Shown here: positions 12,014 to 23,759 of the stretch, piece by piece
Position numbering within the stretch: the stretch's first letter is position 1
How the letters are laid out: each line of letters begins with the position of its first letter
From: Ricordea florida
Lineage: Eukaryota > Cnidaria > Anthozoa > Corallimorpharia > Ricordeidae
Direction of reading: 5' to 3'
Assembly: GCA_949710005.1 (NCBI GenBank)
Contig: OX453274.1
Location: 15,225,695-15,289,694, forward strand
DNA length: 64,000 bases
Notes under the pieces: model-generated
What the model saw: only the letters and a program-made list of their open reading frames with translations
Told to the model about the DNA's origin: nothing
Database searches by the model: none
Position numbers and translations under genes: made by a program

Positions 12014-12311
12014 ACAGGAGCCCATCACGAGGAGCGTTCCTATGCGTTGGGTGGCGTCCCCAGCACAGTAGTAGATGTGGTTATTTTAAGAACTCATATT
12101 CCCGCGAAAGAGGTTTCCGCCATTGTAAAAGCAACAGTAGAAATTCGCATCAGAAATTAACATGTACTTTGCGCAATTTGATTGGTTGTTGTAATAATAT
12201 ATTTGATTTCTTTACCGCAAATAGAAGTTAAAAATAGCACCATCTACTACTGTGCTGGGGCAGAGGACTAATATGGGAGAGGAACGCTCCTGGTAATGGG
12301 CTCCTGGTTAT
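12014..12311. repeat. Foldback element in the centre of the inverted repeat
   Basis: Inverted arms start CAGGAGCCCAT, continue AGGAGCGTTCCT and end near CCCCAGCACAGTAGTAGATG. They run inward from 12014 and, complemented, from 12311. The interior is non-coding. Length and arms fit a MITE; superfamily not assigned. Confidence 0.65.
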
Positions 12312-12330
12312 CGCTAATCATTATATCATT

Positions 12331-13545
12331 ACTAGAAATACGACTCCCGCAAAAACCTCGCGAAGCTAGTTTTTGAAGAAGTCACAATGCTTTCATATTT
12401 TATTCTTTATTTTTTTTTATATTATATATTTTATTTTTTATATTAGCGTAATCCCCATTATTTTATTTCTTATGCTGTGTTTGGTACACAATTAGTGACA
12501 CCTGGTGCAAATTACATGATCAGTATACCGCTCAACACAGTGCTTAAAAATTGACCTTCATTTAGCTCTTTCACTGCCACTGAGATTGCACCAGAGGGAA
12601 TAGAAGTAAAATTATTTATTATCTTGACAGGGAATACAGAGTCGATGAAGTATCACAATAATATTCACTTAACACAAATTGAAAATGATTGTAAATCTTT
12701 TGCAGGTGAAATCTTGGAGAGTTGATATGAATGCTTGTGTTTACCACGGTGTAAAAACCTGTGTTTTTTTTCTTTAGTTCTATTTTCTTAGTCTCTACTG
12801 CTTTGTCTTCTTTGTTGTACATCACTTTTGAACACAATATGTTCTTACACAGAGGATGAGCTGAACGCTCCAATTATTTTTTGTTTATGTTTTTTTGGTT
12901 ATAATTGCATGAGATTCATTGTAAGAAGAATCTTCTGATTAGATATTTTATTGTCTACTGCAGTCATTATTTCATTCCCGGGTAACCACAATTGAGAGCA
13001 TTATGAATAGTGCATGTTTTAATGTGTGTACTCTTTCCAGTTGCAATGGTACCCCCAGTGGTAGATAGAAAAATTCCCCTTCCCTCAAAAGAGATGCCAT
13101 ATCAACAAATTGGGGGTAAAACAATTGGATTCTACAAAAGCTTTGAATAAAGGTTTGGTAATAGTGAGTGCCCACTGTATAGTATGTGGTTGTGCTATTT
13201 TTAGGTCATATCATAAAAACAATACATGTAAGAAAGAGTTATTGAAATCTTAATATGTTCAAAAAGATTGCTGCACTACGTACTCCTGTAAAAAAATAAT
13301 GTGAAATCAACATCAATCAGTCAAAAGTATATACCACATGAAAGTTTAATTGTGCTGTTACAGAAACAGGCAAAATATCCATACCCAACCATAGAATAGT
13401 ACATTATTTTGAATATATGAAAATTTCTATTATAAAAACTGCAGAAGAAAGATTTAATATAAGGACGGTATTTCATCAAAAAAGTCATGGCAGCCAGAGG
13501 TATTGAACTGTAACCAATGACATATAGTAACGAGAAGAACTATCA
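12331..13545 (-). repeat. Right arm of the long inverted repeat
   Basis: Complement of 10675-11915, with scattered substitutions and small indels. Together the arms could form a roughly 1.2-kb RNA duplex if the host intron is transcribed. Confidence 0.8.
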
Positions 13546-13724
13546 TTATATTATTATCATTATTATTATCATTACTATTATTATTACTGGTATTGATATT
13601 ATTATTGTTATATTTTTTATGTTAAACATAATATATTTTTATGGGGTGGGATTCATGTCTTAATCTTGGTAAAGTTATTGTTACTCTACTACTAAAAGCA
13701 ATACAAAAATCTTCTTAATAGGCT

Positions 13725-14165
13725 TTCCATCAGAGGTGGTAGTAATCAAAACAGCTCCAAACAATACCATTTCTTCTAAAAGGCTTAGAATCTAGTGCAG
13801 TCATTTGTCTAGAAAGTTTGTGTGGAAAATCATTATTGAAAGCATAGGGCATTTAGGAAACTTGAAACACTTGTTACTACATACAGCACACTTGCAATGA
13901 ATATATGAGAAACATCATAAACATTTTGGCATTACAAAATTTATTTTCTTCTTTATAAAGTTTTTCCAATGTAAAAGGTTAATTGCATGTTGTGGTTGTT
14001 ATGAAATATTGATATTTGACATAAAAATAAAGTAAACGGCAGAAAGTAACAAAGTTAATATGTTATGTCTAACTTTGCAAATTAAGGCTTGAATTAACAT
14101 TTCATTTGTGAAAAAGGGCAGGGGTTCTAGATAGCAATATTATCAGGGGGGGGGGTCATTGCACT
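13725..14165 (+). repeat. Dispersed repeat, copy 1
   Basis: Shares long stretches with 18785-19200 in the same orientation, including gtgtggaaaatcattattgaaagcatagggcatttagg at both sites (13820s and 18890s). Non-coding and of unknown family. Confidence 0.7.
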
Positions 14166-14244
14166 CTAAGGTAAAACTGACCCATTGTGAAAAGGCTATG
14201 AAACTTGTCTCTACACAATATTATTGAAACCTTTCAATCAGAGA

Positions 14245-14252
<8 letters not shown>

Positions 14253-14297
<45 letters not shown>
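14253..14297. repeat. (TA)n microsatellite
   Basis: Uninterrupted TA dinucleotide run of about 45 nt. Confidence 0.95.
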
Positions 14298-14298
<1 letters not shown>

Positions 14299-14589
14299 CA
14301 AAGAGAAATACTACTCAGAATTCAGTAATCACATTTGCTTTATTTTAAAATGATCACATTGATCACTGATAATATTGCAGAACCAGTACTTTATAGTGAC
14401 ACAGGGTATACATTCTGTTGAAAATGTTTAACATAACTGCTAGATCAAGAAAATTTACAATATTTTCACTGTTGCAATGATATCAGATCACATCGTTATA
14501 AATGATTGCTCTAACAACTGCAACTCTCTGTGTTGGAAATTACTTCAAACTGGAAACGCTATCGTTTTATTATGAAAAATACCTATTTA

Positions 14590-15330
14590 CATTCTCTTGT
14601 AATCTGTTGGTCGTCTTCCGATTCCGGTTTTAGACTAATAGAATTATTTTCCAGAGACATCTCCAATCGTTGAAGTCGTTCTTACTCGGTGTCCCTTCTA
14701 AGTCGTTTTGCTAAATGTAGTACACCAATATATTTCGTTATGTAATCGTTCACTCATGTCCTGTATTTCTATCAATAACACATTCAAATTCAAAACTAAC
14801 TTGATTGAATTCCTGGTCCATTTCCCTGCTGTTTCGTTTGCCTTTTTCTGGAGCGAGCAGTTGTTGTCTTGGCTGCGATTTCTGTTGTTATTCTCCCTGC
14901 TGTCGTTTCTCTATCCCTGCTTTGAGTCGTGCTTTCCTCGTGTTGATTTTCACGGTATTCGAACTTACTCGGCGACGATCTCGTGCTAATATTTCTTGAA
15001 TATCTTGGAGATCACCTTGCTGGGATGTACTTCCAGGACGAGTGAAATCGGTTTCCACAAAATTTACATTACTTTCAAAAAGGCATCACCGAATAATGGC
15101 GGAAATTAAGCGTTCTCAAGTGCGTTACTATTGCCAGGTAACCTGGCCTGCGAACGGACACCTTTAAAATATAGATATATATAAACATATATATAAATAT
15201 ATATATATATATACATATATAAAAACTCTCGGCTCGATTTACTCGGGCTTGCGAGCCACGTGGTCTGACCGGAACCGACAAGATTAGTAACCTCGCTACG
15301 CTCGGCCTTCGGCCTCGCCTCGCGAGGAAT
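14590..15330 (-). mobile_element. Second Helitron copy, 5' fragment only
   Basis: Read on the minus strand it matches the Helitron from the TCCTCGCGA end (near 15330) through the TA tract and the segment beginning AAAGGTGTCCGTTCGC. It continues into the first ~150 codons (ETDFTRP followed by Arg/Gln-rich sequence) and ends near 14590. Frames are broken. It lacks the Penelope insertion, so it serves as an unoccupied reference for that site. Confidence 0.75.
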
Positions 15331-15399
15331 TATTGTTTTTGTACTTTATCATTACTTGTAATTATTATCATTATTATTATCATATACTACTTATTAACA

Positions 15400-15778
15400 G
15401 AGAGTGAGGTCATTAGAGGGAAATCTCGGACCAGGGCATTGATGTATTGACTGAGCGATAGCGAGGTCTGAGGTTTCCTTGTAACGACCGAACGGACAAG
15501 GTTAATAAGTTATTTATTATATGGCCTTTTGGGACTAAAAAAAAAAAAACAGGTTTTTCAATAACTGCTTGCACGCGCAAGATGCCATTCGAGGTCATGT
15601 TCATTGAACCGAAGCACACCTGACCATGCGATCGAAACCAGAAGTGACAGAAGAAACAATTTTTTGAAAATGAGACAACGTTTGTCTATATTAAAAAAAA
15701 ATTGCTCGGTCATCGAGAAAATCTTGCCCACTCAGCAGCCAGTCAGATTGCGCGCACTATTGTAGCCATATAATTGTA
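15400..15778 (-). repeat. Short interspersed repeat family, extended inverted copy
   Basis: Complementary to 19212-19620, covering the ~240-bp unit also found at 1552-1790 plus about 140 bp more containing ctcgct...aatgatctcac. Poly-A/T runs interrupt it. Confidence 0.6.
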
Positions 15779-15837
15779 GCCATATAATAAATTATAATAA
15801 TTATTATTATTATAAATATTATTATTATTATCATGTT

Positions 15838-15990
15838 TATTGAACCGAAACACACCTTACCATGCCATCGAAACCAGAAGTTTTTTTTTTGAAAATAAGA
15901 CAATGTCTATATTAAAAAAAAAATTGAAAAACTTTTTTATCATGCTCGGTCATCACAAGGAAATCTTACCCGCTCAGCGTAGCCATTGTG
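15838..15990 (-). repeat. Short interspersed repeat family, truncated inverted copy
   Basis: A partial tandem neighbour of the previous copy, sharing accgaaacacacctt-accatgc-atcgaaaccagaag and the following poly-A and gctcggtcatc blocks. Confidence 0.55.
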
Positions 15991-16601
15991 CAGGAATTGT
16001 TTTTTTTTTTCAGGTAAACCCCTCTGCACGAATTTTTTTTAAACAGTGAAATCTTGATTCGCTATCTATGTTTTTGTGCTTTATAAGTTATTCTACACTC
16101 ACAACAGATCAAAGGATACAGGCCACTTTAATGCAAAATTTTTTCGAAAATGTACACACAGTGAGAGAGGAGGAAGCCACTTGGAGTGGATGGCTTCCCT
16201 GTGCATTTTTTCAGTCCCTGCCCTCTGGAATTCCTCTCCCATTTTATTATAATACAGTATACAGTATATGTTGTAGGTACACTAGCTACAATTTAAAACA
16301 AAAACAAGGTTTTAATTGTCTCCTTTCAATAAGAAGAAAGTGATTTTTGTTTATTCATATTGTGCCTGGTAATATTGTTGATTTGAACAAAAATCAGAAA
16401 TCAGAAACTCAGACTCGCTGAAAATTCACAATTGGACCTTCCTTCTGCATTAATTTTGTTTTCTTTACCTTCTTCTCTGCATTAATTTTTTTTCTTGGCA
16501 TTTTCTCCTGCATGAATTTTTTTTTGTTTTTTTCCCCACCCCCCCCCCCCCCATAAATTTTCTAATGGTCCGTCCCTAATAAATTATTACTATTATTATT
16601 A
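15991..16601. other. Intronic sequence, low complexity
   Basis: Homopolymer-rich (runs of T, A and a C tract near 16545) with no supportable gene. It ends at the LINE target site. Confidence 0.5.
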
Positions 16602-18749
16602 CAAATATTATATTAAACGAAAATTAATTTCCGACATCATGAACTACACAGAAGAGAACAATATTCCGGGAATCGCCCTATTTATAGACTTCAGAAAAGC
16701 ATTCGATACCATAGAAAGGGATTTTATAAATTCCTGCCTTGAAAAATTCAATTTTGGGCCGAACATCAAAAACTGGGTTAAAATTTTATACAACAATGTT
16801 TCCAGCTGTGTTCTTAACAATGGATTTGCATCGGAATTCTTTTTAGTAGAACGAGGTGTTAGACAAGGTTGTCCGTTGTCCGGACTTTTGTTCGTAATTG
16901 GCATAGAAATACTCGCAAGAGAAATTAAAAATGATACCAGCATAAAAGGTATCAATGTAGGTGAGAAAGAAATTAAAGTTTCTCTATACGCAGATGATAC
17001 CACTATTTTTGTTCGTGACCTGGATTCTGTTTATCACTTACTAACTCTACTTGATAAGTTCAAAAACCTCTCCGGTCTAGAAATTAACACAACAAAGTCC
17101 GAAGGAATGTGGCTTAGTCGATGGAAAAATAAAACCGAAACTCCCTTTGGCTTTCGTTGGCCGCGGGACCCAATAAAAGCTCTTGGTATCTTCTTTTCGT
17201 ATGACACAAATAAAACCACCGAGTTAAACTTTGCAGAGAAAATCCGGAACTTAGAAAAGACGCTTAATAGTTGGAAGAGAAGAAATCTAACACTCTACGG
17301 AAAAATAAACATCGTTAAAACATTTGGACTTTCAAAATTAATCTACAATGCATCTGTTCTTGTTATCCCAGACAATTTTATCAAAAAAATCGAGAAATTG
17401 ATTTTTGATTTTATTTGGGACGGAAAGCCCGCAAAGATAAAAAAATCAACTATTATTGGTGAAAAAAAACACGGCGGTCTTAAAATGACTGACTTTAACA
17501 TCATGAATAAAGCTTTAAAGGTTGCTTGGATACCGCGTTTGCAAACCAATACTGACGCGTCCTGGAAGATAATTCCCGAGATCGCTTTAGAAGATCATGT
17601 AGGCCTCTCTTTTCTGACACACTGCAATTATGATATCAACTCGCTGCAACTTAACCGCCTCCCGGGCTTCTATCACGAAGTCTTAAAACATTGGCAGAGC
17701 TCAAAACAAGCCTTTCAGAACAACACATCTCTACAAAACGAAATAATTTGGAACAACCGTAGCATAAAAATCGGGGGTAAAACATCTTTTTACAAAAATT
17801 GGTTCGAAAAAAATATTCTACGTATCAAGGACCTTCTCCAAAATGATGGTAGTTTCCTTTCTTTTGAAAAATTCTCCGAGAAATTTCATCTTAAACACCT
17901 TTTACTTTATATTTTGGATTGATCAATTCCATTCCGAATGACTGGAAAGTAACAATTAAAAGAACTCCCTGGGAAACAACAGTAGAAAATGGAAATCATA
18001 AAACAAACATAATTTCTACCAAAAACGTCTACTCCGCGATGTTAAAACACGTATTTTCACCCCCAACCGCTGAGAGCAAAATTTTAAGGTATGGTTTTAA
18101 CCGAGCAAACCTAAACAAAGTTTATGAATTACCCTTCCAGATAAAAAATGACATAAAGATATCAATGTTTCAATATAAGCTTATTCATAATATCCTTCCA
18201 ACAAAAGTTAGCCTTTTTAAAGCCAAAATATCAGATAGTGATTTATGCCCTCAATGTCTCACTGACAGACACTCTTTAGATCACATGTTCTTACACTGCT
18301 CTTCAACTTTATTTTTCTGGAATTTATTTCAAAACTGGTGGTCCAGCAAAACTAAAGAAAAGATCACATTATCAAACAGTATGATTTTATATGGAATTCT
18401 TGAGAAAAAGACGCACGCGTACTCTTTAAACTACACGCTCCTCATCGCGAAATACTCTATATTCTGTAAATGCTTGCACGATGAAAAACTATGCTTCGAA
18501 AGTATTCTGTCACTCTTAAAAGAAAGACTTAATATACAAAGAGAAATCGCGACCCAAAATAACAAACTGCCTGAATTCAAAGAAATATATGGAAATCTTC
18601 TGTAGAAGTATGCACTGTATGTAAAACAAATTGTAACGCATATAAATACCTTTATAGTTTTTTTTTTATTATTATAGTTTTCCTTGTACTGTAAGCTCTA
18701 ACACCAATAAAATAAAAAAATTGAAAAAAAAAAACCAAATATTATATTA
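16602..18749 (+). mobile_element. Non-LTR retrotransposon (Tx1/L1-like), 5'-truncated, with target-site duplication
   Basis: The element body is 16616-18735. It is flanked by an exact 14-bp direct repeat, CAAATATTATATTA, at 16602-16615 and 18736-18749. It ends in an A-rich tail. 5' truncation with an A-rich tail and a long target duplication is typical of target-primed reverse transcription. Confidence 0.9.
16639..18605 (+). pseudogene. LINE reverse transcriptase, one frameshift
   Basis: The frame enters inside the RT domain: IALFIDFRKAFDTIE (first catalytic Asp), RQGCPLSGLLFVIGIEIL, then SLYADDTTIF with the YADD box. The C-terminal half carries the zinc-ribbon-like CPQC...H...HC segment (18247-18298) seen after RT in L1/Tx1 elements. 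The endonuclease and 5' region are absent. A single frameshift near 17918 splits the frame (first part ends 17922; the rest continues to 18605). Clade assignment is from motif style only. Confidence 0.85.
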
Positions 18750-18784
18750 TTATTATTAGAGGGTGGAAAAAGGTATACAGTTTG

Positions 18785-19200
18785 CTTCTTGGTTTGCATC
18801 AGACGTGGTAATAATTAAACAGCTTCAAACAATACCATTTCTTCTTTTAGGCGTAGAATCTAGTGTGGTCATTTTTCCAAACAGTAAGTGTGGAAAATCA
18901 TTATTGAAAGCATAGGGCATTTAGGAAAACTTACAATACTCTGTCATTACATACAGCACACTTGCAATGAAGACATAAGAAGAATCTTAAAATGTTTGGC
19001 ATTACAAACTTTAGTTTCTCCTTTAGAGAGTTTTTCCGATGCAATAAGTCTGTTATCAAATATTGGTATTTTACATAACAGAAATGAATTAAACAGCAGT
19101 AAGGAAATAGGTTAAAATGTTGTGTCAAGTTTTGCAAAGTAGGGCTTAAATTAACTTTTTATTTGTGGGAAATACGCAGGGGGCTGAGATATAATACAGG
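18785..19200 (+). repeat. Dispersed repeat, copy 2
   Basis: Direct-orientation relative of 13725-14165, about as long and similarly diverged. The two copies lie either side of the second Helitron fragment and the LINE. Confidence 0.7.
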
Positions 19201-19211
19201 GGGCTGTGTAT

Positions 19212-19620
19212 ATGGCTACAATAGTACGCGCGCTCTGATAGGTTGATGAGCGGGCAAGGTTTTCTTGTAATGACAGGGCAATGTGAAAATTAAAGAAAAA
19301 ACATTAACATGAGCAAGAGTTTAGTTTTCAAAGAAACTGCTTCTTCTGTCACTACTGGTTTCGATCGCATGGTCAGGTGTGTTTCGGCTGAGTGAACATG
19401 ACCTTAATGACCTCTTGCGCGCGCAAGCGGATAATTATTGAAAAACCCTTCTGCTTTTACAGTGCTAAAAAGGCCATATAACAAATAACTTATTAGCATT
19501 GTCCTCTTGGTCATTACTAGGATATCTCAGACCTCGGTTTGACGTATTGACCTCATCGACGCATTGATGGCCTCGCTCCGAAGTTTCTCTGTAATGATCT
19601 CACCCTCGGCTAATTAACAA
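19212..19620 (+). repeat. Short interspersed repeat family, extended copy
   Basis: The 240-bp unit of 1552-1790 followed by the extra segment shared with 15400-15550. It reads through to cctcggctaattaac. Confidence 0.6.
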
Positions 19621-19624
19621 TTAT

Positions 19625-19680
19625 TCGCCTCAGGCTCAGTGAATATTCACCTAGAATCACTGAGTCTGAGGCGAATAACT
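19625..19680. repeat. Hairpin at the end of the repeat
   Basis: attcgcctcaggctcagtga pairs with tcactgagtctgaggcgaat around a short loop, a strong 20-bp stem with about one mismatch. Probably a terminus of the adjoining repeat. Confidence 0.8.
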
Positions 19681-19928
19681 GTTTTAGAATAAATACACGG
19701 GTGATTATTTCCAAAAAAAAAAGAAAAGCATTTTACAACACGAGAAAATTTTATTTCATCAAAAGCGCGCGCACGACTGGCAGCCATTTTGATCGTCGAG
19801 GTGATTGTCGGCTGATAATCCGAGATAGCGAACCAATCAGAGCGTGCGATTTAATATAATCACCTGGGTGTTTCTACTATAAAGTAATATTTATATGGGG
19901 AACCTTAAGCAAACAAGTACTGACTTAC

Positions 19929-20051
19929 CCTACTCTTTCTGGTGTAAATGTCGTCCTGCTCTACGCTTCTTGACATTCCAAAATCAGTCACTTTACACTT
20001 CTCTCCTTCACCAACAAGAACATTCCGTGCAGCTAAGTCTCGATGGATTAT
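19929..20051 (-). CDS. Receptor tyrosine kinase, catalytic-loop exon
   Basis: A 41-codon exon starts [14 protein letters not shown] and continues [23 protein letters not shown]. It holds the catalytic loop HRDLAARN, diagnostic of tyrosine kinases, the DFG magnesium-binding motif, and an activation-loop tyrosine (DIYTRK). The acceptor follows cttctatag and the donor is GTAAGT; both ends are phase 0. The next exon (P+1 loop and APE) should lie to the left but was not found before position 170. Confidence 0.92.
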
Positions 20052-20547
20052 CTATAGAAGAGTTTTCATCAACTAAATTCGTTGTTTTTATATTTCTCAT
20101 AGTCCACATACAGTCGTCAACGTCACCTAGGATTAATTGCAAGATGCATGATGCTTATGAACATAAACGTTTCACAGAGTAAGATGCCTGGGCTTGATGC
20201 TTGAATTTTCCTTTCTACAACATGATTTGTAGTGAAGAACTTTATCTGGGGAAAGGAGGAATGGAGAAAGAACTACATGAAAGTACAACATTTACGACTC
20301 TTTAAATTATCCGCACGACTATTAATAGTCACTACTAAATGTAGGGAGGAAGGAAAAACGCCAACGCACCTATTCTATGGATTGTTTTATATAGATTAGG
20401 CAAAGAAGTTAACTTTACCAGTGTAATGGACACAAGTAAATCGTTTTGTGCCTTACATCCGCTCAACGTGACGCGATAGACCTTTAGGTATTCACGGTTT
20501 ATAATTAAAGCAACGAGTGACATGGTAATCATTAGCTATTTAGATAC

Positions 20548-20738
20548 CTTTCTAGAGGATAAATAACACATTCCATCAGCAATCTGCCAGGCAAACCTCA
20601 AAAGCTGCTCAGCTATTAAACTCGTTTGCGGCTTAACATCTGGGTCTTTGAAATAGGTGTCATTGAGCCCTCGACTCTTTCTCAAGTAGCCCAGCAGATC
20701 ACCGTACGGCACATACGCAATGAGAACGAGCAATGGAT
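20548..20738 (-). CDS. Receptor tyrosine kinase, hinge/helix D-E exon
   Basis: Reads PLLVLIAYVPYGDLLGYLRKSR and ends FAWQIADGMCYLSSRK. This is the hinge (IAYVPYGDL), kinase insert (a short polar stretch around DTYFKDPDVKP) and helix E. It starts in phase 1 after ggtttcag and ends in phase 0 before GTATCT, joining in frame with the HRD exon. The pattern resembles FGFR/RET/Tie-type kinases. Confidence 0.9.
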
Positions 20739-20888
20739 CTGAAACCAACATTACCTTTTAACAAATCGAGAGATTTTCTGCAACACTTAATGCATCAACT
20801 GTTAAGTTAAAAGGCCGATGATTGACTGTTTGTTTCTTAAGTATTATAATGTGTGTTCTTTCTTAACCCATCATCAAAGTCAATTTAC

Positions 20889-20999
20889 CAGACTCTGTTA
20901 CGCATCCAATCAACTTGATAACATGAGGATGAGGCTTCAGTTTTTTCATCAACTCCAGTTCTGACAACAGGTCCTTCCTGTCTGACTCAGGAGCATCCG
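20889..20999 (-). CDS. Receptor tyrosine kinase, helix C exon
   Basis: Reads DAPESDRKDLLSELELMKKL followed by PHPHVIKLIGCVTES. The helix C glutamate (SELELM) pairs with the VAVK lysine of the preceding exon. Phase 1 at both ends, matching its neighbours. Confidence 0.9.
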
Positions 21000-21360
21000 C
21001 TGATCAACAGATAGAATAAAATATATTTACCTTACATTTTCAACACATTTTCTAAAGCCATACTTTGGTAAGAATAAACTTTGGTAAGATCGATACAACT
21101 TTGAAGGAAAAGCATGTAGAATATCAATGACCTTGTCTTCTTAAAAATTCGAAATTAGCAACCAGCAGGCTGAAGAAAAGTTGTGTTAAGAAATTTTTAA
21201 AGGCGATTTTGGGTAGTAGGGAAAAAGGAACAGCTGTTGATAAACGTGACAATGCAGATATGATCGGAGTGAGTTTTTAATGTTTTCTGTATTAAGTTAA
21301 TTAATTGACAAAACCAAGTTAATATCATAGACTAAGAATCCGTAGTTTATGTACATGTAC

Positions 21361-21601
21361 CTTTTAACATTTTTACCGCCACTGTTGTTTTCTGATGATT
21401 CCCACTTATGTCCCAAGCAGTTGCCTTGGCAACTTGAGAAAATGCTCCTTTACCGATAACTTTAACAATATTGACTTGTTCGCGTTTTATTTCCCAGCTT
21501 CTTGTTGAAGGGTGAAGCGACATGTAATCTCCTTTGTTTGGAATTTCGTAAGTTACGTTACCAGACTTTGCCCCTCTTTCAGTTTCTATCACCATGGGAT
21601 T
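21361..21601 (-). CDS. Receptor tyrosine kinase, juxtamembrane and N-lobe exon
   Basis: An 80-codon exon. After the juxtamembrane part (YEIPNKGDYMSLHPSTRSWEI, with candidate phosphotyrosines) come the glycine-rich loop GKGAFSQVAKA and the ATP-binding lysine in VAVKMLK. The acceptor is ttcacag in phase 0. The donor GTACAT is weaker than the others and leaves phase 1, as the helix C exon requires. Confidence 0.9.
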
Positions 21602-21730
21602 CTGTGAAGTGAGACCATATTCGAGCCCATGTCAGCTTTGTTTATTCCATATTTAACACAATTAACTGATTCTATTTGAAAACTACATGTAGTCTGACAT
21701 CTCTTTGCAGCAGTGGTGGAGTGTGTTTAC

Positions 21731-21774
21731 CAGTGCTAAGGCCTGAGACTCAAATATTGCCCGGGAGAAAAATT
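21731..21774 (-). CDS. Receptor tyrosine kinase, small juxtamembrane exon (predicted)
   Basis: A 44-nt exon encoding FFSRAIFESQALAL, between acceptor attcag and donor GTAAAC. Its phases (1 in, 0 out) bridge the neighbouring exons exactly. The acceptor tract is modest, so this is a prediction. Confidence 0.5.
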
Positions 21775-22036
21775 CTGAATTTAAGATTCTGTTTGAAGAG
21801 AGTATGGCAAGGACAAAACCTAACAGAAAGGTGATTTCAGCACATAGCAAGGGAATAAACATAGACATTTTACTGAAAGCTTCTTTTTAACGGCAGTCCT
21901 TATACCCAACATAGCTCAGTGCTCGAAGTGCTTATTCTATCAGGGACCTCTTTACATGTGTGTTGAATCTACCACTCCAAATGTTTCTTCTTATGAGGAA
22001 AATAATTGTATATAAACAAGGCCTGAAACAATTTAC

Positions 22037-22073
22037 CATGGCTATAGTGTCTTTGCATCGCGAGCATGTTCTT
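22037..22073 (-). CDS. Receptor tyrosine kinase, small juxtamembrane exon (predicted)
   Basis: A 37-nt exon encoding KNMLAMQRHYSH after a strong acceptor (ccttttctttgcag) and before GTAAAT. It enters in phase 0, as the TM exon leaves, and exits in phase 1, as the next predicted exon needs. Confidence 0.55.
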
Positions 22074-22079
22074 CTGCAA

Positions 22080-23640
22080 AGAAAAGGCAACGATACTGAT
22101 ATAGTCAGTGTAGTAAGCTGTTAGCCGTACCACGCAGCAGTCGCTTAAAGGCATCGGTGTACTAAAATATTATCAAAGTTATCTTCATGGGTTACAATAA
22201 GTAACTAATTTAGAACTGCGTCCCGTTTCTCCATTTTGGTTTTGAAAATATTTGGCAGTATTTAAGGGGTACTTGAAAGACAATTTTTATAAGTGTAACT
22301 TCAGGTGCCATGAATCGCTTTAAGATGCCGTCTTCAAGCATCGCAATACTCCGGCATATGCTCCATGGAAGAAGGCGGGTAGGACGAGAAAGTTGTTAAA
22401 GATAATCAGTTGTCTTATGGTGGGAAAAGGGTAACAATAGTAACAACCTTTTGCATCTTTGTACGGAATGTTTTCAAAAATTATTTATGATTCCATGATT
22501 GTTTACAATAGCAATAAACTGTCAAATGTTCAAGTGACTGTCAAACATCTCTGTATAACTCAGAAATATAACTCTGAAATAAAAGGCTAGGAATGTATTT
22601 ACGTTGAGGGTTTATTTAGTTAGTTAAGGTAAAGTTTAAAGTTTGAGCTCATCCAAAGGTAAAAGCGGACTTTTTTACTTACCGGTTTTCCCTTGGTAGG
22701 GCTAAAATATAAAAATGATTAAAAGACTAATGAGAGATGAATCGTTTTACAACTCAGCAACCTTGGTATTTGGGGCAATCTGATTGGCTATCCACCTCGG
22801 AATATTCAACACTAGTCACTTTCTAATAGGTCAAGAACACAGGGGGTTCTGGTTACTCCTTGTGCCAACGAGTTTTGGTTGTAGAAAAACAAAATGGCAA
22901 CAAAGCAACTAAAAAAAGAAATGGCAGGCATCAATGCTAGTGTTAAAGCTGTTTCCGAGAGGTATCGATAGAGAAATTAAGCACAATACGACCGCTATTA
23001 AGAAGGGACCAAACAATAGCGCTACTGTGAATGACACTGAAACAGCACACGCAAACTACAAGCTGATAAGATTTTTGGTTGTACACCTACTCTTCAGTTT
23101 CCTCGAGGACGCCTCAGTGTTGAACTGCAAAATATATTGACGAGCTTCTGGATGAATTTCCAACAGTAAAAATTGAAACATTTTTCCATTTGAAATAGAA
23201 AGGAAGTAAAATCATCATGAAACGAGCCTGGCGCCAGTCGCAAAAAAGGTAGGCAGATAAAACTTATCACTGGCCTGTTTTGTTGTTCTTGTCGTCACTG
23301 TCATGGCTTAGACTCCCTACAGAGGTTGTTTTATTGGTATACACTAAAACAACTATTCTCTTCTATTTCGGTGTTAAGAGGCTTTGGAAATATTTATCTC
23401 TATTTCTGAGAATATTGTTAAGTATTTCAATTTATTATATCCAATTTTTAGTGGTCTCCTCAATAGTGATTTGCCATAAAGAAAGACAATAATTAACATG
23501 ATAGCGCGGGAAGTGTGCATTTATAAAAAAGGTTATTAAATTTTTGTTCTGAATATTTCTATGAATGTTATCTCCTACAAACAGTTTACTTTCTGACAGC
23601 GTTTTTTCTTAGGGATCACCTAATACAAATTTTCCTCACC
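22080..23640. other. Kinase gene introns, no other gene seen
   Basis: Only short ORFs without recognisable domains. A 19-nt block near 22690 (ccctaccaagggaaaaccg) sits between an AG and GTAAGT but does not keep the reading phase, so it is not called as an exon. Confidence 0.4.
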
Positions 23641-23759
23641 TGGATGTCTGCGCATTCTCCAAATAATGGCCGTCAGTATAATGATAATCAGTAGCATAAC
23701 GGCGTTGACAGTGAGATAAACAGCGTGAAGAGTTAACTTCTCTTTATCACAAGTGGTAG
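23641..23759 (-). CDS. Receptor tyrosine kinase, transmembrane exon
   Basis: A 39-codon exon with a membrane helix (VYLTVNAVMLLIIIILTAII) followed by the stop-transfer residues WRMRRHP. The acceptor is tttcag in phase 1, as left by the FN3 exon at 51535. The donor is GTGAGG in phase 0. Type I topology is inferred from FN3 upstream and kinase downstream. Confidence 0.85.

Noticed and set aside
22689..22707. 19-nt micro-exon of the kinase gene
   Set aside because: It has an AG before and GTAAGT after but would break the phase between the TM and juxtamembrane exons.
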